From Agelaius tricolor (lineage: Eukaryota; Chordata; Aves; Passeriformes; Icteridae): DNA of 64,000 nt. Location: NCBI GenBank assembly GCA_023055355.1, contig JALJCS010000015.1:18341516-18405515 (forward strand), written 5' to 3'. Shown here piece by piece: positions 13,185-25,906 of this stretch. Each line of letters opens with the position of its first letter. Positions within the stretch are counted from its first letter, which is position 1. Made by a program: the position numbers and the translations under genes. Under the pieces are notes generated by a model. The model was not told where the DNA came from and did no database searches. It saw only the letters and a program-made list of their open reading frames with translations.

Positions 13185-13878
13185 AGGATGGGCTCATTCT
13201 GGGAGCTGTGTCCTGCATCCTGCTGGAAATATGGGCACCTTCTGGAAGGATGGGCTCATTCTGGGAGCTGTGTCCTGCATCCTTCTGGAAGGGTGGGCTC
13301 CTTCTGGAAATATGGGCTCCTTCTGGAAGGGTGGGCTCCTTCTGGAGGGATGGGCTCATTCTGGAAGCGTGAGCTCCTTCTGTAAGGGTGGGCTCCTTCT
13401 GGGAGCTCTGTCCTGCATCCTGCTGGAAATATGGGCACCTTCTGGAAATATGGGCACCTTCTGGAAGGATGGGCTCATTCTGGGGGCTCTGTCCTGCATC
13501 CTGCTGGAAATATGGGCACCTTCTGGAAGGATCAGCTCCTCCTGGAAGGATGGGCTCATTCTGGGAGCTCTGTCCTGCATCCTGCTGGAATGATGGGCAC
13601 CTTCTGGAAATATGGGCACCTTCTGGAAGGGTGAGCTCCTGCTGGAAGGATGGGCTCATTCTGGAAGGATGGGCTCATTCTGGGAGATGCTGTCCTGCAT
13701 CCTTCTGGAAATATGGGCACCTTCTGGAAATATGGGCACCTTCTGGAAGGATGGGCTCCTTCTGGGAGCTGTGTCCTGCACCCTTCTGGAGGGATGGGCT
13801 CCTGCTGGAAGGGTGAGCTCCTGCTGGGACCCACTGTCCTGCACCCTTCTGGAAGGATGGGCTCCTTCTAGGACCCAC
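13185..13878. repeat. Minisatellite, ~21-bp units with higher-order ~62-bp blocks
   Basis: Tandem variants of CTTCTGGAAGGATGGGCTC, interspersed with CTGGGAGCTCTGTCCTGCATCC and CTGGAAATATGGGCAC. The array resumes after the LTR at 14,247-14,333. Several long ORFs on both strands (up to 170 codons) arise because the units keep phase; the encoded repeats (such as GRMGSFWEL) are not a known protein. Confidence 0.93.
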
Positions 13879-14246
13879 TGTGGTGGTGTTCCCAGGATGA
13901 GGGAAGAGATGAGACTCTTGACTCCACGTTTCAAAAGGCTGATCTATTATTTTATGATATATATTCTATTAAAAGAAAATGATCTGTTGAAACTATACTA
14001 AAAGAACAGAAGAAAGGATTTCATCAGAAGGCTGGAAAGGAATAGAAAGGAATGACAATAAAATCTTGTGGCTGCTCACAGCCTCGACACAGGTGGCTGT
14101 CATTGGTCATCAAATAACAACAATTTCACACGCTGGGTAAACAATTCTCCAAATCACATTCCAAAGCAGCAAAACGTGGAGAAGCTGAAGTTTCCCAGGG
14201 GAAAAGATCCTAACAAAAGGATTTTTCATAAAATGTGTCTGTGACA
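13879..14246 (-). mobile_element. Solo LTR inserted into the minisatellite
   Basis: Starts TGTGGTGGTGTTCCC and ends GTGTCTGTGACA. A perfect 6-bp duplication ACCCAC lies at 13873-13878 and 14247-14252. It is related to family A in reverse orientation (ATGAGGGAAGAGATGAG, AGAAGAAAGGATTTCATCAG). Without it, the minisatellite unit would read on from GGACCCAC into TGTCCTGCACCC. The AATAAA equivalent is mutated (AATAGA). Confidence 0.92.
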
Positions 14247-14333
14247 ACCCACTGTCCTGCACCCTGCTGCAGGGACGGGCTCCTCCTGGGAGCTGTGTCC
14301 TGCATCTTGCTGGGCAGAGGGATGGGCTCCTTC
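14247..14333. repeat. Right-hand remainder of the split minisatellite
   Basis: ACCCACTGTCCTGCACCC, then GGGAGCTGTGTCCTGCATC, the same unit types as at 13.2-13.9 kb. Confidence 0.88.
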
Positions 14334-16890
14334 TGCTGGGGAAGCCCTGGCAGTGGGATGGAAGCTGAAATGGGAACATCTTCCTGTGCCTGCCTGAAAG
14401 CCCTTAACAGCAGGGACTGCAGCACACTAAAAATAAGCACAAATACAGCATGAAGTAATGAGAACTGGTGTTTTGGGGAAGAGGGGGGATAATAGTAGCA
14501 GGAATTGTGGAGATTTATCTTTAAATTGAAGTATCTTGATAAAATCTATGAGTATAGAATCCGTGGTATAGAAAAGGGGTGAAAATCTAGCAGGAGCTGG
14601 TTTTTTTTCATCTGATTTGGTATTCTCAACAGTGGCAGCTGATGTTTGAAAGCATTTGCATTGCATCTGTCCTTAATGTTCACAACAAGATAACAGAAGC
14701 AGAGGGATCTGATCAAAGCACAGCCCTGTGCCTCTCATTCTGAAAGCAGCAAAATGTTCCAGAAAAAGAAAAAAAAAAAAAAGAGAAAGCTCAGGCAGGT
14801 GTATAGAAGCAAATTCACAGCAGATATGTGATGGCTCAGAGGAGATAGTGCAGGGGATAGAGGGGAAATGGGAGCTCTGGCTTTCAGCTTTCTGGTCAGG
14901 TTGGGTATTATTTCCACTCTCTTTCCACGCAGTTAGGAGTGTTTGTCCATGTCTTGCAGGTGAGAGATGCCTGTAAACAAATCAGTGAAGGGAGAGGAAG
15001 GCAGGACATGTTCCTGCATTTAGAGTGGGATATCACCAGCACTGGCTGTGTGTGTTTACAGCCCTTTAGGGAAGCACAGATGACAGGCAGGTGATAGTGA
15101 TCTGTGATTCCTTTTCCCAGTCCATCTTGTACTCCTGAACAACTTCTCCAAGTGTTTCTGGGTAAAGAAATGGAGGAAAGACCAGTTCAGTTCTCAATTC
15201 ATATCTTGAGAGTCTAAAATATATTGATATTTTTACTATAGATGGGGGTTTCACACTAGATATCTTCTATAAATACCAAATTACCCACCAAAGTTCAAAG
15301 ATGCAGCAGTTTGTCGTTTTGGCATCCTGAGTTTGGTAACAGATTTAATTTGTTTCACAACGCCGTGGATCAAAGTCAAAATTCAAAGAATTGAAAGTCA
15401 GTGAAACTAAAACTTATTAATGAGGCAAGTGTCCTTGTTAAGAGCAAAAACTGGCTTTGTCTGTGGAAGGGACTTGTGTTTTCTGAGCCTGTCAGGAGCT
15501 GCGGGGCTGAGTGAAAGGAGACAACACCACCCCAGGCACTTCAGTGTTGTCTTTGCAGGCTGCTGAAACTGAGAAAGATTCAACTGGTGCCAGAAATAAA
15601 GCACTGTGTGCAGAGCCAAGGGGCATCACTTCATCCCCCAGCCCTGAGACAGTTTTGTCCAGCTGTCTCAGGCAAATCACTGAAGGTCTGTGTCTGTTTT
15701 CCCCTCTGCAGGTTTGCAGGAGTGCTTTTCCAACTTATTGTGGTGGTGCTCTCATTTCTGGAGATCTGAACAGGACCAGAGCAAAGTACACAAAAAAGAA
15801 AAGTTCTTTTAATTGATGTCATTAATTTTAATAATATTCCTCAGAACTTGTTGACAAGTTTGAGACTGAAAGGTGCAACTTGGCTGAAATCAAGGGAGCT
15901 CTCCCAAGACCTGATTTATTCAAATTGTGTTAAAAATGAGATGCTTGTGGAGTGGTGACTGAGAGATTAGGGAACATTGTGCAAATCAGATCCAAGGCAC
16001 ACAGCACAGGGCTCCTGAAGTGAAATTTCACCTGAGTGAGAGGGGAGGGGAGCCCTTCACCTCATCACCTGAGGGGTGAAACCTCAGCTTGGTTGGTACC
16101 CACAGGAATTTGAGTTCAGAGGACGCCTGCCCTGAGGGTGGTGTACAATTGTGCTGGGGTGAAGAATTCAATATACAACATCTGCTGTCTTTTTCTACCT
16201 TTCCCTTTATCTAAAGATTCACAAATCTAAAAATGTCTCCTTGGGAGGAGGAGGAGCAGGAGAAACAACCGATATTTCCCAGCCTGCTGTTTCTGGTTCT
16301 GCCTCCCCTTTTGCCAGTGAGGTTTCTGTGCCTCCAAGCCCAGGAGTGTGTGCTGCAGCTGAAATTCCCTGTGAGGAAGCCCAGCAGAGCTCCCAGGGAG
16401 GTGTAACAAGGCTCTGGAGCCGAGGGGCTGCTGTGACAGCAATTTCTGAGCTGTGAATAGAGCTCTGTGCTGATTGCATTGATCTGAGAGCCGCCACCAG
16501 CGCTGCTCTCATTGACATTCTCGTTGGCAGCGTGTCATGGAAGCTCCATCCATGGCAAAAGTGAGATGTGTTAGCAGCAGACTCGTCAGATGTGTCTGCA
16601 CTGCCCTGCAGGCTCTGCAGGATCACCACTGCCCCGCGTCCTGGGCATTCTGGGCTTCCCTTGAGCTGGTTTTTACTCTAGTCTGCATGGAACCATCCCA
16701 AATGTTTTCTGTCTTGCCTGGAAGAGCAGTCCCACCTTGTGGAAGAGGTTTTACAGTGACTGCTGTGAGCCAGGGAGAAGTTTGATGAGAGGATCCATGT
16801 TTACCCCTGGAAGGATTTCCTACCAAGGTCGTTGAGACAGAAACCAAGAAAGAAAGAATTTTAAAGTTGAGGTGTTGGGTCTGGGTTGGA
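14334..16890. other. Unique intergenic DNA
   Basis: Short ORFs only, unrecognised. A GC-richer patch at 16.2-16.8 kb has open frames on both strands but no splice-supported or family-like coding sequence. Confidence 0.45.
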
Positions 16891-16896
16891 CTCAGT

Positions 16897-17288
16897 TGTC
16901 ACAGACACATTTTATGAAAAATCCTTTCCTTAGGGTTTCTTCTCCTGAGAAGCTGAGAGGCCTCAGGAGCAAAATGCAAACAATGGTTATCTGCTGCTGT
17001 GGAATGCAACAGGTGCATCTGGGATTGGGCTCATGTGGTTGTTTCTAATTAATGGCCAATCACAGCCCAGCTGGCTCAGACTGTCTGAGAGTCACAATTC
17101 AATCCATTCCACAATTCACAATTATTATCATTCCGTTCTCCTCCTTTCAAGCCTTCTGATGAAATCCTTTCTTCTATTCTTTTAGTGTCGTTTTAATATA
17201 ATCTATATCATAAAATAATAAATCAGCCTTCTGAAACATGGAGCCAACATTCTCATCTCATCCTGGGACCCCTGTGAAGACCAGCACA
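16897..17288 (+). mobile_element. Solo LTR, family A
   Basis: Starts TGTCACAGACACATTTTATG and ends ACCAGCACA. CTCAGT (16891-16896) and CTCAAT (17289-17294) are a 6-bp target duplication with one mismatch. The poly(A) signal AATAAA is at 17217-17222. Confidence 0.88.
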
Positions 17289-17342
17289 CTCAATGATCCT
17301 TAAGGTCTCTTCTAACCTTGTGATTCTGTGAATTCTGTGAAT
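17289..17342 (+). mobile_element. CR1 LINE 3' terminal scrap
   Basis: ATGATCCTTAAGGTCTCTTC, then two copies of GTGATTCTGTGAATTCTGTG-type terminal repeats, as at CR1 3' ends. It abuts the LTR. Confidence 0.65.
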
Positions 17343-17764
17343 AAATAAGAGAAACCTGCAACTGCCCATTCCAATCAGCACTTTGTTTGTCTCCCCTGAC
17401 CAATGAGTAAAATGTAAGCTTAGGAGTTTTGTAAGAATGTATAAAAAGCATTCATGCTAGACTAAAAACAGGTTTGAAGCCTTCTGGAGATGGAGTGTGT
17501 TGCTTTGTGTTGTGACCATCTCAGCTCTGACACCCCAGCCCTTTCTGGCTCACAGCTGTGGGGGCTCCAGCCTTGCTCCCAGCAGGAAATGGGGACAGAA
17601 CCTTTGGGTTGGGCTCAGCTGCAGCTCCTGGGCTGGCATGTGGGATCTCAGCACATCGCTCCCGATGTCCAGGGATGCCAGGAGAACCCTTGGGGGTCTC
17701 AGAAACCATGGAATGTTGCCAAGAGTGTTTGGTGGCTTGATTTTGATCCATCCACAGAAGTGAC

Positions 17765-18375
17765 AGCAGTTTGAGGACATGAGAATCACTTTAGAGTGAA
17801 GGGTGTAATAGGGACACATTTAGAGGGTGAGATATAAACTTTAAGGTTTTTGGTACAGGGGGGTTATGGAGACAAAGATGGAGGGATCAGGGCGTGTCTC
17901 GTCCTTCTTCTTTCTTCTTCTTGTCTTCCATCTCCTGTGGTGATGTTGGCACTTGGGGATTGGTTTATGGTGAAAGTGCACTTGCCAACATGGGTGAAAG
18001 GTATTGGAAAATAAAAGTAAATATCATGTACGTAGATTTTAGTATAAAAAGACACAACTGCCCCATGGGTGGTCAGAGTGCCCTTGGCTGCCTTGCAGAT
18101 CAGACCTCTGTTGGGCAGACAGAAAATTTGGTAGATAAGAAACCATAAACAATCTGAAGATGGAAAAGCTGAAGAGTCCAGACTCGTCCTTTGGAACGCG
18201 TCCACCCAAGAACCACCCTACCCGTGTCGGGGCACAGACAGACAGACGGACCCGACACCAGCACTGCCCACCTTGGCAAAGCCTGCCCCAAGCTGCCGGC
18301 GAAGGCAGGAAATTAAATGAAATTAAATAAATGAATTCCAAAGTCTTTTTGAACACCTTGTGGGGCTGGCACTCT
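17765..18375 (+). mobile_element. LTR, family D (ERVL-like)
   Basis: Shares with 26.7-27.6 kb and 54.4 kb the series ...AAGATGGAGGGATCAGGGCG, a CTTCTTCTTCTTGTC tract, GGGATTGGTTTA, GTATAAAAAG (TATA) and CCATAAACAATC. It ends in AATAAATGAATTCC. The edges are approximate. Confidence 0.65.
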
Positions 18376-19546
18376 CCCTCGTCTCCCTGCAATAAGGAAA
18401 GTCTTTAACTTTTTTAATTGCTTCCATTTTTTTTCTCCTTGATGGTGACATTTCTTCCCCAGGTGCCTCCAATGGTGGTTCATTTATCATTTTTTTTTCC
18501 CTTTCCCAAGCCCATGTGACTTTGTTTTCCTTAATTTTATTTAATTGATTATAACTAATTGACTCTCGCTTCAGGGAATTGAGGTTTCTGAGCCTGATCT
18601 TAATTTATTTTTGGTGAAGTCTTTTTCTTCCAGTCCGGGCCTGAGCTGCAAGGTTATAATTTTAATAAAAGAAAGAGCTGAATGGAGAGATGCCTTAGCA
18701 CAGGCTCAGTGTATGGCCTTGGAAAGCACTGGAAACTTACCTTGATATCCATGAACTCTTCTGTCTGATTTAATTTCACCATGCCTTGGATGCAAGCACA
18801 GCCAGCTCTCCTGTGAATCAGGCTTTTAGATTTTATCTATATAAACATTTCTTTTCTTTCCTTTCCTTTCTGGAGCGTGCATATGTTGTATTGAAATCTA
18901 GGAACAAGGCACAGTCGCTTACTGCAGGGCTTCATCTCCACAGCACAACAGCAGTTTTGCTCTTTTTAAAAGGAAGAAAACCAGATTTCCTTGGCAGGGA
19001 AGATAATTTCAGTTCAATCTCCATCCAGCATGTGGATAATTATATTTATTTTCTTATGTAAAATACTCGGAGCTCCTTGAGAGAAAATATTGTTTATTTA
19101 AGAGATGCATTTAAAAAACACTGAGTTTTTTTGCATTATGATGATACCAGAGCATCCCAGGAAGATTTTGTGGTGACAGGGAATTTCTGGATGTGTTCTT
19201 CATGTTTGACCATTTCCCCTGCCCACACAATCTCTGCCACATTTTCTGCTCTGGCTTTTAGAGGACTCCAAGTCATCCTTTGATTCTGAACAGATCTTGA
19301 TGGAACTAAAAAAGCAAAACTATTTATTATTTTTGCTTATTATTTATCTTGATGGAGCTGCCAGCAGAGCTCTTTATTATTTTTGCCATTTTGTGCTTTG
19401 TGTTCATGAACCCAAAGGGGTGAGGGGCATTTCTCAGTGGCACAGCCCCATTTCCATTTCCTGTGCCTCCCTCTCTGCAGCTGGTGATCAGCACAGGATC
19501 CTCTGCAGGTTAACGAGAAACTGCTACACATGAAAGCCAAGGGAAT
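18376..19546. other. Unique intergenic DNA
   Basis: AT-rich; no gene or repeat recognised. Confidence 0.45.
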
Positions 19547-19850
19547 CTTTATTTTATTTTATTTTATTTTATTTTATTTTATTTTATTTTATTTTATTTT
19601 TATTTTTTAATTTCTAAAATATTTATTTTATTTTATTTTTTATTTTATTTTTAAATTTTATTTTATTTTTTAATTTTTGTTGTTGCTGTTTTTTTTTTAT
19701 TTTATTTTTAAATTATTTTATTTTATTTTTCTTATTTTTTTAATTTCTAAAATATATATTTTATTTTATTTTATTTTATTTTATTTTATTTTATTTTATT
19801 TTATTTTATTTTATTTTATTTTATATTTTATTTTTAGTCCAGACGTTGTG
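19547..19850. repeat. (TTTTA)n microsatellite, interrupted
   Basis: About 300 bp of TTTTA pentamers with two internal TTAATTTCTAAAATAT interruptions, suggesting an internal duplication of the array. Confidence 0.95.
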
Positions 19851-22264
19851 CTTTGCCCAAGAGCACCATCTTCTGGCTCTCCATGTCTGGGAGCTGAGCT
19901 GAATTCAGCTGCAAGGGAAGGTGCTGAGGGGAAGTTAAAGCTGCTGAAGCTGTGCCTGGTGGGGCATTTGCTGCCATTTCCTATTTAAAAACTCCAAAGC
20001 TCTCTCTGAACCATCTTCACTTGCTTTTCCTCAGAGTTCCTTGCAATTCTTGGCTGACTTTGGACACTTCTCTGCATGGTCCTGCTATTCCTGATGTCCT
20101 TGCAGTGAGTCCCCACTCCTGGGCTCTTCTGTTGCTCTGGCTTCTTTTTATTCCTCAGAGCTGATTTTCTGACCACTAAAATCAGGGGATCTCGACCAGA
20201 AACACCTCAAGAAGAAATTCTCTTAAGAGCTCACTTTGATCCCTACAAAACCTTGCTGCTGTGTTAAAACACTGCTCAGCTCATATTCATGCCAGTGAAA
20301 TCTTTATTTATTCGTGTTCCTGTTCCCAGCACGGACACTGCACGCTGTCCTAGCAAGGCTAAATAAGACTGAGCTTTCCAGGGTGTGTATCCTGAGGTGA
20401 ATCTGGAGAATTTAGCAGGGCAGGCCCTTGGGGTGGCTTTTTGGAAGACTTTGGGCACTGTTCCGAGCACAGATCATCTCATGGGAAGAGATAAAATGGA
20501 GAATTCCTTTTGGAAACACTTGGAGACCTCCAGTGCTGCAGTTGTCACTCCCTATCTCCCTGACTGACACAGCTGCAGAGACAGGATTACAAGATTTTAT
20601 CACATGAATCTCATTAGAAAATGCCCACTAAAGGCTTTTCAAAGAGGTTTTTTTCAAAGCTTCCATCTCCCTCTTCCTAACAATTCATCCACCATGTTTC
20701 TGAATAAAGTCAATGAGAATGTAATGCACCCATCCTTTTTTTCTCTTTCTTATTTTTTTTTTGTAGCTTCCCTTGATAAACCAATATTTCTCTACCATAT
20801 TGGAAGAATAGTGCTCAAGTTGAACATGGAAAACGTTGTTCAGCAGGACTCACTTTGGGTCCTACATGCTGTAAATGAGGTCATGCATTCAAAAGGGACT
20901 TAAATGCTGAGGTTCCTGAGATAGGATTTGTATTGTGCTCTTGACAGGCAGTATTTATGCCTCTGTCAAAAAGTTCCTTGCAGATTAAAGTTACAGGAGC
21001 TGCTACAACCAGCTTCTGGGTCTATTTTTAAGCTGCATAATGTGCTGCTCGATATCCTTTGATTATAGCAGGGGTTGGGATGTGATTGGAAGAACATGCC
21101 CGTGTGTGGATGCGCTGCACGAGTTGCAAATCTATTATTTACAGCAGACACAGGGTTTTTCTTCATTGCTTTTTGAGCCAATCCAGCCTGGCCCCTGTGC
21201 TGCAGCTCAGTGTGACACCATCTGGCTGATCCTGGACCTGTGTGAGAGCCACGAGCAGAAATTCAAAATTGTGATGTTTTGGTTCATTTTAGCAAATATC
21301 CTCTTGAGACATTGAAGCTGCAGGATGAATTTTCCTGCAAAACCTCCTAATATGCCTCTGTTCACTCATTAAACCCTACTCAACATTACATGCAAGTGAG
21401 AAAAAAGAAGATCATTCCAGCTGGCAACATTTGGGCCTGAAGGTTGAGCATCCACCAGCAGGATCTGGGCTGAGATCATTGGAATAGCAGCACCTCAGTT
21501 TCATAATGGTGGAAATATATTTCACCATTATATAGAGAGACAGGAGTGACTGTTACTTAAATTCATATTTGGATCCTGAACATCCCAGAAGCTCTAGAGA
21601 TATTTGGAAATAGCTTTAGCCTACACCAGGCCCCTGGAGTGTGTGAATATTGAGGTTATTTTAACCCCTTTTTTTTTGCCATCTTGAAATACCTTTCCCT
21701 GTTCATTTTTCTTCATGGTGCCCAGGAGATATGGAGTTACTGGTAAAAGAGAGGTAAAACAAGGATTTTGTCTGGATGTCACACAGCCTGGAGGCCTCAG
21801 GAAATGAAATTATGACAGGGTAGTTTGTCTTGGAGGGATGATGAAGGGCTGTGGGTGACCTCTGTCCTTACAGATCTGCTGCTTCTCTCCATATTATTTC
21901 CAACTCTGCAATTCTATGGCATAAGCACGTGTGTTCCTCATGATGAGAGTGTTTACAAGAGCAGCATTTGTGATGCTGTAAAACCTGAGATTATTTAGTC
22001 TTCTAATTTTAGAGCTGTTCCCTTCTCCCTTCCATGCAAACCTGGTGTTAGCAATTGTAAATTGGCTCCAGCTTCAACTCAGAGAATTTAAAACAGTATG
22101 AAACTGATTTTTTAAAAGAAGGAATTATTCTTTTCCTCTATGTTGCCTTTCATGCAGACATATTCTGCACTGTGGGCAGTAAGCACATCTCAGATTAAAG
22201 CTCCTCAAAAGGTCCCAGCTTCCACCTGAAGGAAATTTGGGGAAACAAAAAAGGGGTCTCATGA
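19851..22264. other. Unique intergenic DNA
   Basis: No gene recognised. Short CA- and T-rich runs only. Confidence 0.45.
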
Positions 22265-22775
22265 AGTAATGGTTTTGTCAGGAAAATTAATCCACAAACA
22301 CCAGAGGTTTATGTCCAAAAAGGAGACAAAGGAGTCCTTTTACTTCAGTCAAATAAAGGGAGAGGCCATGGGGCATTTCCCTGGGGTCTCTCCAATTTTT
22401 GGAGGGCTTTTTATCCCAATTTCCCTTCTCTCTTTCCCCATTTCTGAGGTACTTGAGAGGTTCAGACTTCCCAGAACACCTGATAGCAAAGATTCCCCTC
22501 GAATGCATAACCCTCCCTTTTAATTTTTAATTCTTCCGGAATTTAGGGCTTTTCCCCATTGTTTCTTTCACCTTTCAATATCCAATTCCATTTATCAGCA
22601 ACCCTAAAGTTTATTTGTAAAGGCAAATATCTTTCTCCATTCACCAATCAGTGGAATCCTTCCCATAGTTTCTTTTATCTCTCAGCGCTGGTTTTGTCTG
22701 CCAGCAGACCCACAGCTTGTTTGTAAAGTGAAATCTGCTATTCCTCTCAGTCTCAGCCAGCAGACTCATGAAGTG
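22265..22775. mobile_element. Interspersed repeat, LTR-like
   Basis: Resembles a repeat I associate with songbird genomes (GTCAGGAAAATTAATCCACA, CAAATAAAGGGAGAGGCC, TTTTTGGAGGGCTTTTTATC). There is only one copy in the window, so this is recognition by memory and edges and strand are uncertain. Confidence 0.45.
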
Positions 22776-22935
22776 GGGAAGTGTTGGTGGGACTGACAGC
22801 CTGCCCTGGGTTTGGCTGGGAGTGGGGAGCTCTGGCCATCAATAAAAGCCAACAGTGCAGCTCTGGGCTGTGTCCCTGTGGAGCAGGAGGGAATTCCATG
22901 TGGGAGCTGCTGTGTTGTATTTGCTGGCACCTCCA

Positions 22936-23340
22936 TGGCAGGGAGGAATTATGGATCTGACTCCATGTGCTCAGAAGGCTGATTTATTATTTTGTGATAT
23001 TATATTATATTATATTATATTACATTACGCTATACTAAAGAATACAGAAAGGATACTTATAGAAGATAATAAAAGATAATATAAAAGCCAATAATGAAAA
23101 CTCATGACTCCTCCCAGAGTCCTGACACAGCTTGATTGGCCAAAGAGTGAAAACAACTCACAGCAGAATCCAATGGAACAATCACCTGTGGGTAAACAAT
23201 GTCGAAACACATTCCAAAGCATCAAAACACAGGAGAAGCAAATCAGATAATTATTGTTTTCCTTTTTCTCTGATGCTTCTCAGCTTCCCAGGAGGAAAAC
23301 CCTGGGCAAAGGGATTTTTCCAGAGAGTGTGAATGGCCCA
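22936..23340 (-). mobile_element. Solo LTR, same family as 2.0 kb
   Basis: Aligns along its length with 2004-2522: GATCTGACTCCATG, GGCTGATTTATTATTTT, GGTAAACAATGTC, TTCCAAAGCA and CAGCTTCCCAGGAGG. It has a shorter TTATA run (about 22,999-23,025). No target duplication was seen. Confidence 0.75.
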
Positions 23341-23965
23341 GTGCTGCTGTCAGGATTCACCAGCTGCACGTCTGTGCAGGAGCTGGGGACTCAGCACAGG
23401 GGTTAAAGGCTCTCTGCAGAATGTCAGACCTCTGCTCTGTGTTTGTCCTTTTGCCAAAACAGATTTCGTGCTGGGGAAAGCTCTCAGCTCCTAGTGCTGG
23501 AGAAATGTGTCTTCTGTAGTACAGCTGCTCTGGGAGATTCCTCTTCCCCTTGTCTTCTCACCAGTCTCTCTCAGATCTGGTTTTTAATGAGGTTTCCTGC
23601 TCCAGAGAGCTACCACAGAAGGCCATTGGTCTGAACCTCTTCCCTCCAGAAGAATGCATGAATAATTCAAGCCCATTACCATTCATCCACCTCCCACCGA
23701 GGCTGTTGCCCAAACGAACTCACTCCTGTCCTTTTAACTAATTATTCCTCCCTGACTACCTCTATTTTCCCTCTTCTTTTTCCATTTTTTATTGGAAACA
23801 CCACCTGCCTGCTCCCCCTGCCTCTTCCATCAGGTTCCACAGGGAATGCTGCTGCTGTGGGGACTTTGTGTGACAGAGCCACCACCAAGAAACAAACAGG
23901 CTACTGCTCAACAGGCCAGCTCTGAGCCCTGCTGAAAGCTCAGAAGTGATTTTGGCAAGGGGGAT
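23341..23965. other. Unique intergenic DNA
   Basis: No gene or repeat recognised. Confidence 0.45.
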
Positions 23966-24327
23966 TGTGACCGTGTTCACAGGGGTCCGAGGATGAGGGA
24001 AGAGATGAGGATCTGGCTCCATGTTTCAGAAGGCTGATTTATTATTTTATGATATATATTATATTAAAACTATGCTAAAAGAATGGAAGAAAGGATTTCA
24101 TCAGAAGCTGGCTAAGAATAGAAAAAGAAGGAATGAATAACAAAGGCTTGTGTCTGGGACAGAGAGTCCGAGCCAGCTGGGCTGTGATTGGCCATTGATT
24201 AGAAACAACCCCATGAGCCCAATCCCAGATGCACCTGTTGCATTCCACAGCAGCAGATAACCATTGTTTGCATTTTGTTCCTGAGGCCTCTCAGCTTCTC
24301 AGGAGAAAAAATCCTAAGGATTTTTTT
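23966..24327 (-). mobile_element. Family A LTR, minus orientation, 5' end missing
   Basis: Starts TGTGACCGTGTTCACAGG (the LTR 3' end in reverse) and runs to AGAAAAAATCCTAAGGAT, where the expected TTTTCATAAAATGTGTCTG terminal part is absent. It is the left arm of an inverted pair. Confidence 0.85.
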
Positions 24328-24330
24328 TTC

Positions 24331-24580
24331 TGGTTGTTTCTAATTAATGGCCAATCACAGCCCAGCTGGCTCAGACAGAGAGTCTGGGACAGCTGCCTTT
24401 GTTATTCATTCCATTCTATTTTATTCTTAGCCAGCCTTCTGAGATGAAACCTTTTCTTCTATTCCTTTAGTATAGTTTTAATGTAATATATATCATGAAA
24501 TAATAAATCAAGCCTTCTGTAACATGGAGTCAGATCTACCTCTCTTCCTTCCACGTAAGACCCCTGTGAACCCCACCACA
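24331..24580 (+). mobile_element. Family A LTR fragment, plus orientation
   Basis: Starts in mid-element at TGGTTGTTTCTAATTAATGG and ends ACCCCACCACA, with AATAAATCA near 24,502. It is the right arm of the inverted pair. No target duplication joins the outer edges (GGGGAT versus CTGCAC). Confidence 0.85.
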
Positions 24581-25517
24581 CTGCACAGCAAACCTGCCTG
24601 CCCACACTTTTTCCTTTTTCTCCCTTTCACCTTCCTGTCTCAGCGCTGCTCATTTTCCTGAAATGAACCCTGCAAAGATGAAGCAGGCAGGAACAGCAGC
24701 TTTTGTTTGGGTGGGTCAGGGGAAAGCAGAGCTCTGCCATGGCTGTGGCACAGGGCTGGCACTGCAGCCAGCTCTCCTGACTTTGGCAGTGACTTCCTGA
24801 GGGACTTCATCCTGCAGGGACCCCAATTAGCAGCACTTCAGCCCAATTTAGCTCCAGGCTGCTAAATTCCTGTCATGTATCCTCTGAAAGGCCAGCCCCA
24901 GCCTGTCCTTGCTGGATTGGGTATGAATGGGCACAGGAAAGGTGAACTATTCTGTATTCTATTACTTATCCCCTTGGGCAGTGCAGTCTTCCCCTGTAAA
25001 GTTGAACTTCAAATATGATAGTTATTAAGGCTTGTCTAGGTTTGAGATTTAGCTCATATAAATTCTGACAGGAACAAATGGCTCTAAATTGTGACCAAAT
25101 CTTTCTTTCTCCCCATTCTCTTGCCCTTCCAGGTCTGCTGCTCAAAGAGGAAACTGAATCAGAACAGCTGAGGAAGACAAACAGCTGCTTTAAAACAAAG
25201 TTATCCAGATCTCTTCCTAATAGAAGAAATTACTGCAACATGCCATGCTGCAGCTGAAAGCAAGATGCTTGTGACAGATCCTTTTCTACTTGAAATTGGC
25301 TTTTAAAGCAGGCAGCAAGTGGAGGGGAGTGGAGCATGGCAAGCTGCATGCAGAGCTCAGGGGAGAGGGAATCATGGTGGGATTCAGTTTCCTGGGTCAA
25401 AGCTCCACCAGATAACACAAGAAATGATATTGGATGGAAAAGCAGGTAGAGCAAGGCAGATCAGTGAGACGTGGTAGGAAGCAGCAGGGCCTGGGAATTA
25501 GGACACCAGGCACGACG
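24581..25517. other. Unique intergenic DNA
   Basis: No gene or repeat recognised. Confidence 0.45.
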
Positions 25518-25523
25518 AGGGAG

Positions 25524-25900
25524 TGTTACAGGCATGTTTGATGAAAAATCTTTTCTTTAGTATTTTTTTTCTCCTGAGAAGCTTCAGAAACAAAATGTAA
25601 ACCTTGATTATCTGCTGCTGTAGAATGCAACAGGTGCATCTGTGATTGGTCTCATGTGGTTGTTTCTCATTAATGGCCAATCACAGCCCAGCTGTCTGGA
25701 CTGTCTCAGTCAGTCACAAGCTTTTGTTATTATTGTTTTGCTATTCTTAGCTAGCTTTCTGATAAAAATCTTTTCTTCTATTCTTTTAGTATAGTTTTAA
25801 TATAACATATATAATAAAATAATAAATCAAGCCTTCTGAAACATGGAGTCAACATTCTCGTCTCTTCTCTCATCCTGAGACCCCTGTGAACACCTTCACA
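25524..25900 (+). mobile_element. Solo LTR, family A, with 6-bp target duplication
   Basis: Starts TGTTACAGGCATG and ends CACCTTCACA. Perfect AGGGAG duplications lie at 25518-25523 and 25901-25906. AATAAA is at 25821-25826. Confidence 0.92.
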
Positions 25901-25906
25901 AGGGAG

